A stretch of DNA of 64,000 nt from Diphasiastrum complanatum (GCA_029204225.1 CM055099.1:53084231-53148230), one strand, 5' to 3'; shown: positions 1 through 12,239, counted from the first letter of the stretch. Made by a program: numbers and translations. Notes: a model not told the origin generated them from the sequence alone.

Positions 1-268
1 TAGATTATTATTTATTTTGCTACACAATTGTTATGATACCATACTATTGTTACCAATTCCTCTTTTTGGGGAATGATACCCTATATATTTTAGTTAAAAC
101 TCTTCATTTAGGATTCATCGATGAACCATGATAACTACTAAATTTTTGGTGGCATTATCGAGGTGTGTATTTCTGCAGGTTCTTCAACTGTAGAAGGTTC
201 TCGAGTAAATAACCAAGTCTAGGACTTTGTCATGGATACTTGAATAAGACATCAATAATGGTTAGATA
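1..268. other. Unassigned flank
   Basis: AT-rich sequence with no convincing reading frame. It does not match the corresponding upstream part of the related LTR of element B, so the LTR of element A appears 5'-truncated near position 269. Confidence 0.4.
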
Positions 269-850
269 GGTTCATCACCTTTACAGATTGTGTGATTAGC
301 TTTGTGAGGCATGCGGTTACGTCCACTATTGTCTTGTGCTCACCTATATTATTGACCTGTATATTTCGCTATACTTAATCTGATTATAGATCTGTTTGTT
401 CTACGTTTAGATTTGTATCAATATTGCAATGCTTTTCTACATTCTGTCCGGCTTTATAATTATTTAATCTGGCTGTCTGCTCTTCGCAAATTATTATTAG
501 TCTAGCTGTTCACAACTAATATTTAGTCTTATTTTTTGTGACTGATTATTAGTCTAGCTCTTTGCGAGTAATTTGCGACTAATAATTTGACTAGCTGTAC
601 GCGACAAATTATCTTTCTGATCTTTTGATGCTTAATGTTTGGCTCGTAATCAGATCAAACGTGATTTTTGCTACTAACGTTCTGTTCGAGTCTGATAGGC
701 GTAGTCATGCTTCAGGAAAGTGAGATAGCTTATTCCTCTGCGCACGAACATTTTCCATGCGAGTTCGTTTCTTTTTTGAGTTTCGAGTTTGCTTCTTTTC
801 GTTTTCATTTCTTTTTGAGTTACTTTCGTTTCACACCCCTCTTTCCAGCA
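269..850 (+). repeat. 5'-truncated LTR of copia element A
   Basis: The segment matches 4114-4648, the LTR of element B, over its whole length, starting at the shared GGTTCATCACCTTTAC. It ends in CCAGCA directly before a tRNA-Met primer-binding site, as a 5' LTR should. The upstream part with the promoter is missing at this copy, although the equivalent part of B carries a TATA box. The two copies differ by many substitutions and small indels, so they are members of one family inserted separately. Confidence 0.82.
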
Positions 851-862
851 TGGTATCAGAGC
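851..862 (+). other. Primer-binding site of element A
   Basis: TGGTATCAGAGC, complementary to the 3' end of initiator tRNA-Met, directly after the LTR terminal CA. It fixes the + orientation of element A. Confidence 0.9.
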
Positions 863-1006
863 TATTTTCTGTAGCCTGATAATCTCCCACAGTGATAAGA
901 CTCTACTAGCCGATAGAGTAATTGTCTTCTTGTTCTGTAACTTAGCACCAGATTTTCATACTTAAGTCACTGATAGCTATTCCTATCACCTAGACTAATC
1001 TTCCAC

Positions 1007-2779
1007 ATGGATTTTCAAGGCAAAGCCAGTCCTATCATGGACAACCTTGATGGAGTCAATTACCATCTGTGGAAATTTAAGATGAAAATAGTGCTAATGG
1101 CTAAGGAGTTGTATGATGTTGTTACAGGTGTAGAAGAGAAACCCGAAGCTGACGACGTAGCAATCTCCAGATGGAAGCTGAAGGATGGAAAGGCATTTGC
1201 GCTGATCATCCTCAACATTTCGGATACTCAAATCAGCCATGTATCTGAAGCCCAGACATTTAAAGAAGTCTGGGACATCTTGAGCACATTATATGAAGTG
1301 CAAGATATAGCTTCCAAGCTACATCTCAGGAAGAAATTTTACTCATTCACGATGGCGAATGGTGATTCCCTGCAGAATCACATCAACCAATTCAAGAACC
1401 TCCTAAAGCAAATGGCCGCTGTTGAATCTGTCATAGACGATCAAGACGTAGTGATGCAACTACTTACAAGCTTGCCAAGCTCATATGACAGCTGGGTGAT
1501 GATCATCACGACACATCCAGAGCTAAATCTTTCAAGAGTCATCACAATGTTGTTGCAGGAAGACACGCAGAGGAATGAAGCCTCTAGTTCCTCAGCTGAT
1601 TCTCATGCTTTGTACACCAACAAGTGCACGACTAAGCAGAAGAAGAAGAAAGGCCCAAAACAATCGAAGCGAGACCAAAAACCAACATAGCACAAAGAAC
1701 AGTCCAAACTGCAGACAAAAAAGAAGTTGTTCTACAGATACTACAAACGAAACAACCACGAGATTCAAGACTGCCAGATATTACAAGCTAAGAACAACAA
1801 CAAGGGACAGTCAAATCAAGTGGCCAATGCAGCTATAGAAGTTCCACAACCCATTCAAGAAGCGGATCATAGTGCCTTCATTACCAGCCATCAAGGAGCA
1901 TCCAACGACAGTTCTTGGTTTTTGGATTCTGGTGCCACTCAGCATACGACCAGTCTCATTCGTTGTTTCGAGTCCTATACGCCCTATAGTACCAACAAAT
2001 AAGTTCACCTAGGAGACAATAGCACACAAGCTATTAAAGGTGAAGGTACTGTAAGATTAAACTTTGCAGATGATCAGTCTAAGCTACTCTCTAAAGTCCT
2101 ATATGTACCCAACTTATCTACAAATCTGCTCTCTATAAGCAGAATCACAGATCGATGACGTAAAGTAGAATTTGAATATGATCAGTGCAAAGTAGTTCAT
2201 AGGACATGCAAGATCCTAGCACTCGAAAAGAGGCATGGATACTTGTATAGATTAAGTCATTGCTTTTCTGCCTCTACTCAGGCGCTCAGTACTTCTATTC
2301 AAGCAAATAAAAGTCTACTTTGGCATTATAGACTTGGTCAATTGAATCATGCCACTGTACAACAAATGTTTGAACATTCTATTGTTCTTGATCTAGACTA
2401 TCCTAGTGATAAAGTCAAGTTACTGTATGTCAAGACTGTTTAGTTGGTAAACAGACTAGGAAACCATTTAGATCAAGCCATCAGCATACTGCTAGAGGAT
2501 TGTTAGGCATTGTGCATTCAGACATTTGTGGCCCGATGAAGAATCCTGCTCTGAAGGATGAAAAATACTTTATAACTTCTATTGATGAATTCTCCAAAAG
2601 GACTATGGTGTACTTTATCAAGAAGAAATCAGAAGCTTTCAATTGCTTTAGAATCTTCAAGGAGCGTAAAGAAAAAGAGACTAGAAGGATGATCAAGGCC
2701 CTAAGATCAGACAATGGTGGGGAGTACATCTCTACTGAATTTAAGGAGTACTGCCAGAGCCAAGACATTGAGCACCACC
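1007..2779 (+). pseudogene. Copia element A gag-protease-integrase, truncated
   Basis: Ty1/copia polyprotein relic. The ATG at 1007 is the natural gag start because the same start context occurs in B (4805) and K (35289). Gag is open for 227 codons to a TAG at 1688; the frame then shifts and continues with the nucleocapsid (KRNNHEIQDC) and protease (WFLDSGATQHTT, about 1915-1955). A TAA at 2000 and further stops break the link to the GAG-pre-integrase motif (LLWHYRLGQLNHA, about 2315) and the integrase (IVHSDICGP, then RSDNGGEY). Similarity ends near 2779, just after the third catalytic residue; RT and RNase H are absent. Both leading Cys of the zinc knuckle read as Tyr, so RNA packaging would be lost. 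Its nearest relatives are B and, more distantly, K. Confidence 0.88.
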
Positions 2780-3403
2780 AAATGAATGAGTGAGATAGTA
2801 CGATGTATTTCAATTCATTGTAATATTAGTAATATTGCTCACAGATGCAATTACACTTTATTAATTGACTAGTTGACATTGAACAAGGAGTCGATGCATG
2901 TGAGTACACAATTTGTGATCATCATTTTTTGTGATACATAAATTTCTTTATTCACTAGTGCATATGACAACCAAAGTTGATAGAAAATGGAATTCAATGT
3001 GTTGATAGGTAACAGATTCCAAAAGTGAGATCCATTTACATTCTATTTTATACCACGGTTTATACTAAGGGGCCTTTTTTTCATCAATCTCGATATTCCC
3101 CTCGGTTAACAGAGTGTCTTGGAATGCCTTTGGCCACCTGGACCCTCTTTATAATCCTCTTTATAAATGTCTCAAAAACAAGTGCAAATTGTTGGATTTA
3201 TCTCCTTTACTCTCCTAAATCGTATGTAAATTAGCTTCCATTCATGCTGCTATATTCTACTTGTGTTGTCACACAGTCTACATAATTACCTGTAAAATAA
3301 GACAGGCGAAAAACATTACTGTCTGTATAAATACAAGTAAATTTTCACAGTAGAAAAAAAGACGAATGTTGTTGCTCGCACGCCCCCAGTTTACGATTTT
3401 CTC
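2780..3403. other. Unassigned AT-rich segment
   Basis: Starts where element A breaks off. No retroelement motif or convincing frame was recognised. A TATA-like string (TGTATAAATAC) lies near 3331, about 70 bases before the orphan frame at 3404. Confidence 0.4.
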
Positions 3404-3688
3404 ATGGACTCTCTGCCACCCAAGCAAGCCCATGATGCTACTGACGAGGCCTTCAAGGATGTGGAGGAGATCCGTTCCTCTCTCCCTTTCCATCCGGATG
3501 ACCTCCCTAGCCAACAGTTTTCGTATCCCATGCCAGATGTTGCCCCTCCACTAGTGCACCCCACTTATGCTGCTCCACCCATCCCTGCCAGTGCATCTCA
3601 CTCTCCCCATTCCATGTCTACAACCGATGCATCCACTAGTGCCCAGTCTGTCACGTCACAACATTGTGTTTTTACACGTAATTTATGA
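3404..3688 (+). CDS. Orphan Pro/Ser-rich reading frame
   Basis: An ATG-started frame of 94 codons; the same frame is open upstream to about 3363. The product is rich in Pro, Ser, Ala and His, begins MDSLPPKQAHDATDEAF and has no motif I can assign. Base composition is clearly richer in C and G than both flanks, and codon use is protein-like, with no stop across about 320 bases. It could be the low-complexity linker between integrase and RT of a copia element, an exon of a host gene, or chance. No splice or polyadenylation evidence decides this. Confidence 0.3.
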   Translation: MDSLPPKQAHDATDEAFKDVEEIRSSLPFHPDDLPSQQFSYPMPDVAPPLVHPTYAAPPIPASASHSPHSMSTTDASTSAQSVTSQHCVFTRNL

Positions 3689-3778
3689 CAGGCTAAAAAG
3701 ATGACAGTACCCTACAAATGCCAAATTTGCGCTTATAGAAAAGTGAAGGTACCTTGTAAATCAAATTTTCAAGGCATT
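3689..3778. other. Spacer before LTR B
   Basis: Short unassigned segment between the orphan frame and the estimated start of LTR B. Confidence 0.3.
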
Positions 3779-4648
3779 TGTCAGACTGTCACATTTTTTG
3801 CATTGTCATCAACGTTAATTTTAGTGAAGGCTGACGTTGCGGCCTCTTCACGCTCATCCCATGCACTGTGCAATCGAATTTGACAATGAAAACAGCCACC
3901 CACGATCTCCCACAGACAGCACAACCACTTTTGTACCTTCTTCATCTACACAGCTATAAAATTATGTATACCATTTGCGTATTCAGTGAACTGTATCAAA
4001 AATAGCATCAGAATAGAACAGAAGAGAGAACAAAACATCACTGATAATCAGAGATAGACATCATAGTGCTTTCGAGCATTGATTCTTTTCTTCCAGATGT
4101 ATTGTGAGTAAGAGGTTCATCACCTTTACACATTGTGTGATTGGCTTTGTGAAGCACACAGTTACGTCCGCTATTGTTTTGTGCTCCCCTGCATTATTGA
4201 TCTGTATATTTCGTTATACTTCATTTGATTACATGAGCTCTGTTCGTTCTGTGTTCAGATTTGTGTCAATATTGCAATGCTTTTCTACGTTCTGTCTGGC
4301 TTTCTAATTACTTAATCTGGCTGTCTGCTCTTCGCGAATTATTATTAGTCTAGTTGTTTGTGACTAATATTTAGTCTTGCTTTTCACGACTAATTCACAA
4401 CTGATTATTAGTCTAGCTCTTCGTGAGTAATTTGCACTAGCTGTTCACGACAAATTATTTGTTTGATGTCTTTATGTTTAATGTTTGGCTACATAATCAG
4501 ATCAAACGTGATTTCTATCACTAATGTTTTGTTCAAGACAGATATGCGTAGTCATGCTTGAGAAAAGAGTGAGATAACTTATTTCGCTGCATACAAACAT
4601 TTTCCATTCGAGTTCACTTCTTTGCGTGTTCATTCCCTCTTTCCAGCA
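3779..4648 (+). repeat. 5' LTR of copia element B
   Basis: The right end is firm: CCAGCA directly before a tRNA-Met PBS at 4649. The left end is an estimate, placed at a TGTCAGACTGTCACA that resembles the start of the related LTR of K (TGTCATCTGTGGGAG at 34274). The shared inner block CAATCGAATTTGACAATG and a TATA box at 3955 support an LTR extending well upstream of 4114. The region from 4114 matches the truncated LTR of A. Confidence 0.7.
3955..3961 (+). promoter_or_regulatory. TATA box in LTR B
   Basis: TATAAAA in the U3 part of LTR B, at the place where the related K LTR has TATAAAT (34455). Likely core promoter for element B transcription. Confidence 0.5.
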
Positions 4649-4660
4649 TGGTATCAGAGC
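4649..4660 (+). other. Primer-binding site of element B
   Basis: TGGTATCAGAGC immediately following the LTR; tRNA-Met primer type. Confidence 0.9.
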
Positions 4661-4804
4661 TAATTTCTATAGCCTGATAAGCTTTCACAGAAACAAGACT
4701 CTACTAGCCAATAGAGTAATTGTCTTCTTGTTCTGTAATTTAGCACCAGATTTTCATACTTAAGTCACTGATAGTTATTCCTATCACCTAGACTAATGTT
4801 CCAC

Positions 4805-7800
4805 ATGGATTCCCAAGGGAAATCTAGTCCTATCATGGATAAGCTTGATGGAGCCAATTCCCATTTGTGGAAATTTAAGAAGAAAAGCGTGCTAATGGCT
4901 AAGGATTTATATAACGTTGTTATGGGTGCAGAAGGGAAACCCGAAGCTGACGATGCAACAATCGTCAAATGGAAGATGAAGGATGGCAAAGCATTCACGC
5001 TGATTATCCTCAACATTTTGGATACTCAGATTGGCCATGTATCCGAAGCCCAGACATCCAAAAAAATTTAGGATATCTTGAGCACATTATATGAGGTGCG
5101 AGATATAGCTTCCAAGCTACATCTAAGAATGAAATTTTACTCCCTCAAGATGACGAATGGTGATTCCTTGCAGAATCACATCAACCAATTCAAGAACCTG
5201 TTGAAGCAAATGGTCGCTGTCGTATCTGCCATAGACGATCAAGATGCAATGATACAACTACTTACAAGCTTGCCAAGCTCATATGACACTGGGTGATGAT
5301 CATCACGACACATCCAGAACTGACTCTTTCAAGAGTCATCACAATGTTGTTGTAGGAAGACATGTGGAGGAATGAAGCCTCTAGTTCCTCAGTTGATTCT
5401 CATGCTTTGTACACCAACAAGAGCATGACTAAGCAGAAGAATAAAAAAGGCGTGGAGCAATCAAAGCAAGACCGGAAACCACACAGCACAAAAAATAGTC
5501 GAATTCGTAGACAAAGAAGAAGCTGTTCTGCAGATACTACAAGAGAAACAACCACGAGATTCAAGACTGCCAAATATTACAAGCTAAGAACAACATCAAG
5601 GGACAGTCAAATCAAGTAGCCAATGCAGCTACAGAAGCTCCACAGCCCATCCAAGAAGTGGATCATGATGCTTTCATGACCAGCCATCAAGGAGCATCCA
5701 ACGACAATTCTTAATTCCTAGATTCAGGTGCCACTCAGCATATGACCGGTCTCATTCACTGTTTCGAGTCCTATACACCCTACAATACCAGCAAATATGT
5801 TCACCTTGGCGACAATAGCACACAAGTTACTAAAGGTGAAGGTACTGTAAGATTAAGCTTTGCAAATGATCAGTCTAAGCTACTCTCTAAAGTCCTATAT
5901 GTACCCAACTTATCTACAAATCTGCTCTCTATAAGCAGAGTATAGATTAAGTCATTGTTTTTCTGCCTCTAGTCAGGCGCTCAGTACTTCTATTCAAACA
6001 AGTAAAAGTTTACTTTGGCATTATAGACTTGGTCACTTGAATCATGCCATTGTACAACAAATGTCTAAACATTCCATTGTTCTTGATAAAGTCAAGTTAC
6101 ATGTCTGTCAACACTGTTTAGTTGGTAAACAAACTAGGAAACCATTTAGATCAAGCCATCAGCATACTGCTAGAGGATTGTTAGACATTGTGCATTCAGA
6201 CATTTGTGGCCGAATGAAGAATCCTTCTCTGAAGGATGCAAAGTATTTGATAACTTTTATTGATGAATTCTCCAAAAGGGCTATGGTGTATTTTATCCAG
6301 AAGAAATCAGAAGCTTTCAATTGCTTCATAATCTTCAAGGAGAGTGTAGAAAAAGAGACTAGAAGGACGATCAAGGCCCAGAGGACTGACAATGGTGGAG
6401 AGTACGTCTCTACTGAATTTAGGGAGTACTGCTAGAGCCAAGGCATTGAACAACAATTCATCACTCCTTACAGTCCTCAGTCAAATGGCTTAGCCGAGAG
6501 GAAAAATTGTACTCTAGTTGAATCAGCTAAATGTATGCTAGCGCATGCATCGTTGCCCAAGAGCTTCTGGGCTGAAGTTGTCTCCACTATAGCTTACGTC
6601 CAAAACAGATGTTCAACCAAGGCCCTATCAGGTAAAACACCCCATGAGGTGTGGATAGGCTCTAAGCCTTCTATTGAGAACCTACGAGTGTTTGAATGGG
6701 TTGCCTACGCGCAGATCTAAAAAGACACATTGAAGAAATTTGACTTCCAAGGTTCATCAATCGATTTCTCCTAGAAGATCAAGCCAAGTGCACACATAGC
6801 CCACAAGGTATACTCCTGAGTCTGCATGTCTCTTGATACATGTGACCGACAACAATCGAAGAGGCACTTAGCCAACCAGACTCTGATCTCTGGAGAGAAG
6901 AGCCATGGACAAAGTGTATTTCTCTCTGATCAAGAATCAGACGTGGTCATTAGTCAAAGCTCCTATTGGCTGCAATATCATTGATTGCAAATGGATCTTT
7001 AAGATCAAGTACAATGCCAATGGAGCGATTGATCGAAGAAAGGCAAGACTGGTAGCACAAGGATTTACTCAGATCCCCAACGTTGACTACAGTGAGACTT
7101 TCAGTCCAGTAATCAAGCATTCATCGATCTGAGCCCACCTATCATATGCTGTAGCTGCCGACCTTGAGGTGCATCAACTTGATGTGCAAATAGGTGGAGT
7201 TATAGAAGAGGACATCTACATGATCCAGCCCGAAGGATATATTCTGGATGGTATGAAGAATCATGTCTATAAACTTCATAAGGCACTTTACGGCTTGAAA
7301 CAGTCTGTCAGAGCTTGGTTTCAGAGAATCAACACATTCCTCATCCAATAAGGTTTCCAACCAAGCACTGTTGATTGCAATGTCTATTCCAAGCCGGTGC
7401 AGCAATTCTTCATTATTATCACCTTATACGATGCCAATTTGGTCAAGGATTCTAAACAGATTTGTTTTCTAAGTTCGACATGATTGATCTGGGCAAAGCT
7501 CACTTTTGTCTGGGCATTCAAATCCGCAGAGATAGAGCTAGACGACTGATTTATATCACTCAACAAAGATAACTTCACAATGTTTTTAACAGATATAATC
7601 TGATGAACTATAAGTTAGCTCACTCACCGATGGATCCAGGCCTGAGTTTGTCAAAGGACCAATGTCTCCAGACCAAGCAGGAAGAGGAGCAGATGAGCGA
7701 GTATCCTTATCGATCGATACTTGGATCTCTCATGTTCGTAATGGTCTGTACAAGACCTGACATTTTTTTGACAGTAAGCTCACTCAGCCAATATATGACT

Positions 7801-8032
7801 AATCTTGGAATTACCCATTGGAAGGCTCTCATAAGAGTCATGAGGTATATTTGAGCTACCATGAACCAGTGCATCTGCTATGGAGAAGTCAGCAATGACA
7901 ATCTTCATCAGCTTAGGGGATATTTTGATGCAAGCTGGAGAGGAGATGTAGACAATCGTAAGTCCACATCTGAATCTACATTCTTCTTCAACGATGGTCC
8001 TAAGCACATTGAAATCCGATATCACTACAACT
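4805..8032 (+). pseudogene. Copia element B gag-pol, multiply broken
   Basis: Ty1/copia polyprotein in the order gag, zinc knuckle, protease, GAG-pre-integrase, integrase, RT and part of RNase H. Gag starts at 4805. A TAG at 5069 replaces the Trp of the VWDIL motif seen in A, and a 2-base loss near 5287 shifts the frame. The protease DSGATQHM is readable (about 5720) behind a stop. About 100 bases are missing at 5940 relative to A, removing the start of the pre-integrase region. Integrase has IVHSDICGR and TDNGGEY, with a TAG at 6433. RT shows LVAQGFTQ and KALYGLKQ, but the catalytic YVDD box is degraded to YDAN near 7425. In RNase H the frame jumps from DNRKSTSEST through NDGP directly to KHIEIRYH, an internal deletion. 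The element stops at about 8030 against element D on the other strand, so no 3' LTR remains. Confidence 0.88.
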
Positions 8033-9306
8033 TAAAGATTCCACCACATCTAGTTCCATCAGCAAGGATCTCATATTTTCTCTTGATAAAACAAGTATTG
8101 GAGTTGAACTTTACATCACAACCATTATCAAGCAACTTACCCACACTAATTAAGTTCTTTGTAAGTTTTGGAATGAAAAGAACATTAGAAAGTGCAAGAG
8201 ATTTTGAAGAAGCAAGTTTCAATGGAATGTTGCCAATTCCTTCTATTGGACACTCATGATCATTAGCAGTATAAATAGATCTCTTGAGTCATTTGAAATT
8301 GAGTCAAATGACTCCTTTGAACAACACATATGTGAAGAGGCTCCACTGTCTATGTACCAAGCTCCATCGTTCTTGAAAGGTGATGAAGAAAAACTGGACA
8401 CCATAAGTGATCCTTCTCCATCTTTTGCAACAAAACCTTCTTCAATCTCTTTGGAGAGATTAGCTTGCTTGAGTTGGTTTTTCTTCTTGAAGCAATTAGA
8501 GGCATAGTGCCCCTTTTTGCCACAAAAGAAGCACTTCACTTTCTTCTTCTTGGTTTTTGAGTTAGAGGGATGAGCTGTTTCATCCTCTTCACCATCTTGA
8601 TCTCGACCTTTGGCTTTGTCTTTGTTGTATGCTTGAGAGAATTGGTTCTTACTCCTTCCTTTCTACTTGCCTTTGACAAAGAGAGCTTTGTCACTTCCAC
8701 CATTTTCAAGTTTGTTCATCCTGGAGAGTTTATAGCTTTGTCTAGATTCTTCAAAAATAAGAATTCCTTGGAGAGTTTCTAGATTAGGTAACTCCTCTTT
8801 AATAGCAAAAGACTGAAAAAGATTATCATATTCATCTCTCAAGCCATTCAGTATGACTTGAACTAGCTCAATTGGTTAATGGTAACACCAACACAGGAAA
8901 GCTCTCTATGTAAATCTTTAACTCTCAGAACATAGTTAGATGCATTCTCTTCACTTCTTTGGAAACTTTGGAAAATCTGATTCCTAAGAGTGAGTATTCT
9001 AGAAGTATTCTTTGCTTCATAGATGGTCTTTAGTGCATCCCAAGCTTCTTTGGCTGTAGTGCAAGATCCTATCTCTCTCAAAATTTCATTAGATACATTC
9101 ATCTTAATGAAATGTAGAGCCATTCTAGCTCTCTTCTTATATTTAAGAATTTCAACCTGTGCTTGAGGCTCCTCCTCAACACCAAGCACAATATCCATAA
9201 CATCCTGGAGTATCAAAACAGACTCCATTCTTAACTTCCAAACTGAGTAATTAGAAGTGTTTAGTCTTTCACTAGCTTCTAGAAGATATCCTCCCTGAGA
9301 TGCCAT
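8025..9306 (-). pseudogene. Copia element D gag-protease, truncated
   Basis: A copia gag begins at ATG 9306 on the minus strand (MASQGGYLLEASERLNTSNY) and reads 147 codons through the UBN2-type gag core to a stop at 8863. After a frame change there is a clean CCHC knuckle (CFFCGKKGHYASNC) at about 8530 and a protease (WYIDSGASSHM) at about 8345. The last segment (8222-8025) is the post-protease region with the motif LFIPKLTKNLISVGKL. Integrase and RT are missing because D is cut where it meets B. N, J and M encode related proteins. Confidence 0.87.
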
Positions 9307-10064
9307 TATAATGAAGACTTCTTAGTTATTGGATTGATATATGTTTGAGCTTGTTCCTATCAGACTTAGAGTTTCTGCTCTCTTTCACTATAGGTATTTT
9401 CAAGGTTGAACTACCTTCCTATGTGAAACACTTGCAACTATATTTGAGATGAATCTCAAATATTCCACAAGACAAGTTATCTAGATCAGACACAAAAAGT
9501 GGTCTGAGACACTTTGGCTAGTTTGAATCCTACTTTTGGCACGTGTGAAATGCTTCAAAAGAAAACACTATTGACACTCAGAAGGCTCAAAGGGTGTTCA
9601 AATACTTCAAACTCAGTCTTGATCTACAGTTTCTTGTGTTGGATGCCCAAAACAATGGATTCAGAACAAAGTATAATTGAATCAAATCAAAATGCTGTCA
9701 CTCGGATTTTGGACCTATTCCTATCCTCTTTGAGAGCTTATAACTCTTGCTAGACACATCAGATTGATTTGGTCTCAATTTATATGGAAAGTATAGATCA
9801 AATGCTTTCCATCAAGCTATAAGACTGCTATTTTTGGATCTATAAGTAAGGAGAACAAAGGGACTGAAAAACTCTGATTTTCACACATGCGGAATTCCAG
9901 AATTCCGTACTACCTCAATTCAGGTCTAAAAATTTAGTTCAAGTCCGATTTGATCCAAATACACTTCAGAGAAAGGCTAGAAAAAGTGCAAAACTGCTTT
10001 TTTGCTTGATTTAGCTATCAGTTTCTTGTACAATCAAAGTTCTTAGCATGCAAAGCTTAATGAG
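9307..10064 (-). other. 5' leader of element D
   Basis: Non-coding sequence between the PBS (10065-10076) and the gag ATG (9306). The + strand frame at 9514-9753 shows no family motif and is treated as chance. Confidence 0.6.
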
Positions 10065-10076
10065 GCTCTGATACCA
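10065..10076 (-). other. Primer-binding site of element D
   Basis: Reads GCTCTGATACCA on the + strand, i.e. TGGTATCAGAGC on the minus strand, directly inside the LTR end. Confidence 0.92.
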
Positions 10077-10865
10077 TGACAAAATTCTAGAATTCACACG
10101 TGTGGGGAATGTCCACAAGAGTGATTGATCTTGATTAAGCTTTGTGATTGGCACTATAACCTGATTCTAGATTGATCAACAAGATCTAGTTAAGAAGAAA
10201 TGGCTAATTCACAATCTAGCATGCTAATCAATAGAATATAATAGCAATGAATTGAAGAATGAATAAAAGTACAAGTGTATGAGCATTAGCCTCAACACGA
10301 GTTAGAGAGAGAGAGAGCTAGAGAGATAACAAGCAATATTTGTTTAGATCCAAAATGGCATGAGATAGCTACAAAACTTTGGTTCTTCATCATTGATTGT
10401 GTGGAGAGCTACACATATTTATGGAGATTGAGGTAGCTCAAGGTAGAACCACATCCATCCATTCCAAAATGACATCTAAAGTGACATCTAGAGTCTATGT
10501 GACATTTGTCACTTGTCATGCATGAAATTCTACCAACTTTTTACAAGTGTACTAGTTCTAACTAGAAATGTCCAAATCATCATGCATGTGTCCATTACAC
10601 TTTGTGCATGCGTTGCATGTCATTATGGATCGCTTACAATTAATGCATGCGAATTGCCACGAGTTTCTACAAGCATAATCATGCTCATTCTATGTCTACA
10701 AACTATATGCAAGTTGCATTTATCAAACTAGATAATACATAACCATGTAGCTCGAGTTCTATGTACGCCAAACTTGGCATTTTGCATTAATGAGCTACAT
10801 ACTTGCATGGTAGAACATTTGTAGCAAGCCAAGAAATCAATATGGATTGTTTTTCAATTTTAACA
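10077..10865 (-). repeat. 5' LTR of copia element D (789 bp)
   Basis: On the minus strand the LTR runs from TGTTAAAATTGAAAAAC (10865) to GAATTTTGTCA (10077). It matches, in reverse complement, the solo LTR at 52318-53109 over its entire length, including the end block with CACACGTGTGAATTC, which fixes both boundaries. Inner features include a GA-rich tract near 10310-10325. It interrupts gag relic E, whose sequence resumes at 10866. Confidence 0.92.
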
Positions 10866-11298
10866 GTATGTGCTCACAAATTGAATGCAGTTCATCGCTC
10901 ATTGTCTTGATTCTGGTCATGTAAGTCTAAATGTGCTCTCCTTGTTCCATTCGGGCACTATCCAGCTTTGACTTCAGAAACATAATCCTTGATGGATTTG
11001 ACGTCTCGAACTGCTCCTTTAGCACATCCCATGCCTATCTAGGTGTAATGGCATCACTTATGTGGGTAATGATGTGGTCTTTCACTGACAAGTTAATGAA
11101 GGTCAAAGCTCTCCTCGGCTTCCTGTCAAACACTTTAATGTCCGCTTCATTTGGCGGTCTTCTCTCATCACTTGTGACGACATCCCACAGTTCCTTCTCT
11201 ATTAGTATGTTTTTGATTTTGAATTTCCACACTGCAGAGTTGGAAATCCCATCTAATTTGTTATTTTTGCTCAAAATGGACTCTCCCATGTTCGCCAT
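10866..11298 (-). pseudogene. Copia element E gag fragment
   Basis: Minus-strand frame from ATG 11298 (MANMGESILSKNNKLDG) through the gag core motif ALTFINLSVKDHIITHIS, closely related to gag of element F (ALSLINLSVKDHVITHIS). A stop follows THISDAITPR at 11035, but the same reading continues with gag-like residues until 10866, where the LTR of D cuts it. E is thus older than D, which inserted into it. Confidence 0.82.
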
Positions 11299-12180
11299 CC
11301 CAAAACTGCCTAAAATTGCAACCGTAGGCTATAAACTGTATGCCGAGGCCAACCATGATGTCAGAAGTTGAAAATAGTGACCTAAAACTTTTTGCCTACC
11401 AGGCCACCCACCACTTTTCTCCCCAATTGAAAGCCAAATCGGCGTCGCCTTCCGAAATGCTCCTTGTCACCAACTCCCAACTACATGCCCAATGGATGGT
11501 GAAATCACGTTTGGCATGCTTTGAACACTTTCTCCACTGCAATCACTTTGTTTTGCGGTACCGTACTTGCAGATACAGTTCTGGTGCCCTTCGTTTGGAG
11601 TCCGTAGCCTTTCGTTTGGGTCAAAACGGATAAGGGACCTAAAAATAGGGATTTTTTAAGTTTTTGAAATACAACTTCAGCTTGAAGAGATGTGGCCTTC
11701 AAAATGACTGTCACTTGTCGGGACCTTTCAATGGATTTTCATATGAGAATTTGTAATGAAGTTTCTTCGTATATGGCCTTCAAAACTTCAGAACCCTTTC
11801 AAAGTCCATCATTACCATTGAAGTAGATCCAATGGCCACAACAACAAATGATTTATACCATTGATTTGGTTTTGAATTCTATTGATGATTATCAGTGATT
11901 TCGTGAGCCAAACCCGGCCCTTTGAAGCACTAGTAACTTGGAGACGCAATGATCTCCCTCAGCCTGGCTGCGCGCGACTAGTTGCGGCCCCTTCCTCCTT
12001 CACCACAAGCTTCAGCTCCTTTGCTATGGTGAATGAGGGCTTCTGCACCCTCATAAAATCTGATCCAGTGCTCTATCCATGGCACAGCCTTCCACGACAT
12101 CTTAGGAATCTCTTTAACTGAAGAATGCTGGATTGATATTTCCTGTTGAAAATTCAGAATGGTGCTCTCCCATAGTGCCA
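11299..12180 (-). repeat. 5' leader of element E, related to the leader of F
   Basis: Sequence upstream of the E gag start shares blocks with 50660-51420 in front of the F gag, for example CCAACCATGATGTCA versus CCAACCGTGATGTCA and the GAAGCACT...GCGCGCGA block. Similarity fades beyond about 12010. The PBS expected at the outer end is not recognisable (a degenerate GGTGCTCTCCCATAGTGCC at about 12160 is the only candidate), so the LTR of E is decayed or missing. Confidence 0.6.
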
Positions 12181-12239
12181 AAATCCAAGAAAAACTCTAA
12201 CCAAGTAAGAGTATGTGTGGATTACAAATAGTTGAACAA

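Noticed and set aside
10931-11633. Plus-strand frames of 97-146 codons over E
   Set aside because: Antisense to the E gag and its leader; no motif of their own.
12150-12180. Primer-binding site for element E
   Set aside because: GGTGCTCTCCCATAGTGCC is too far from GCTCTGATACCA to call.
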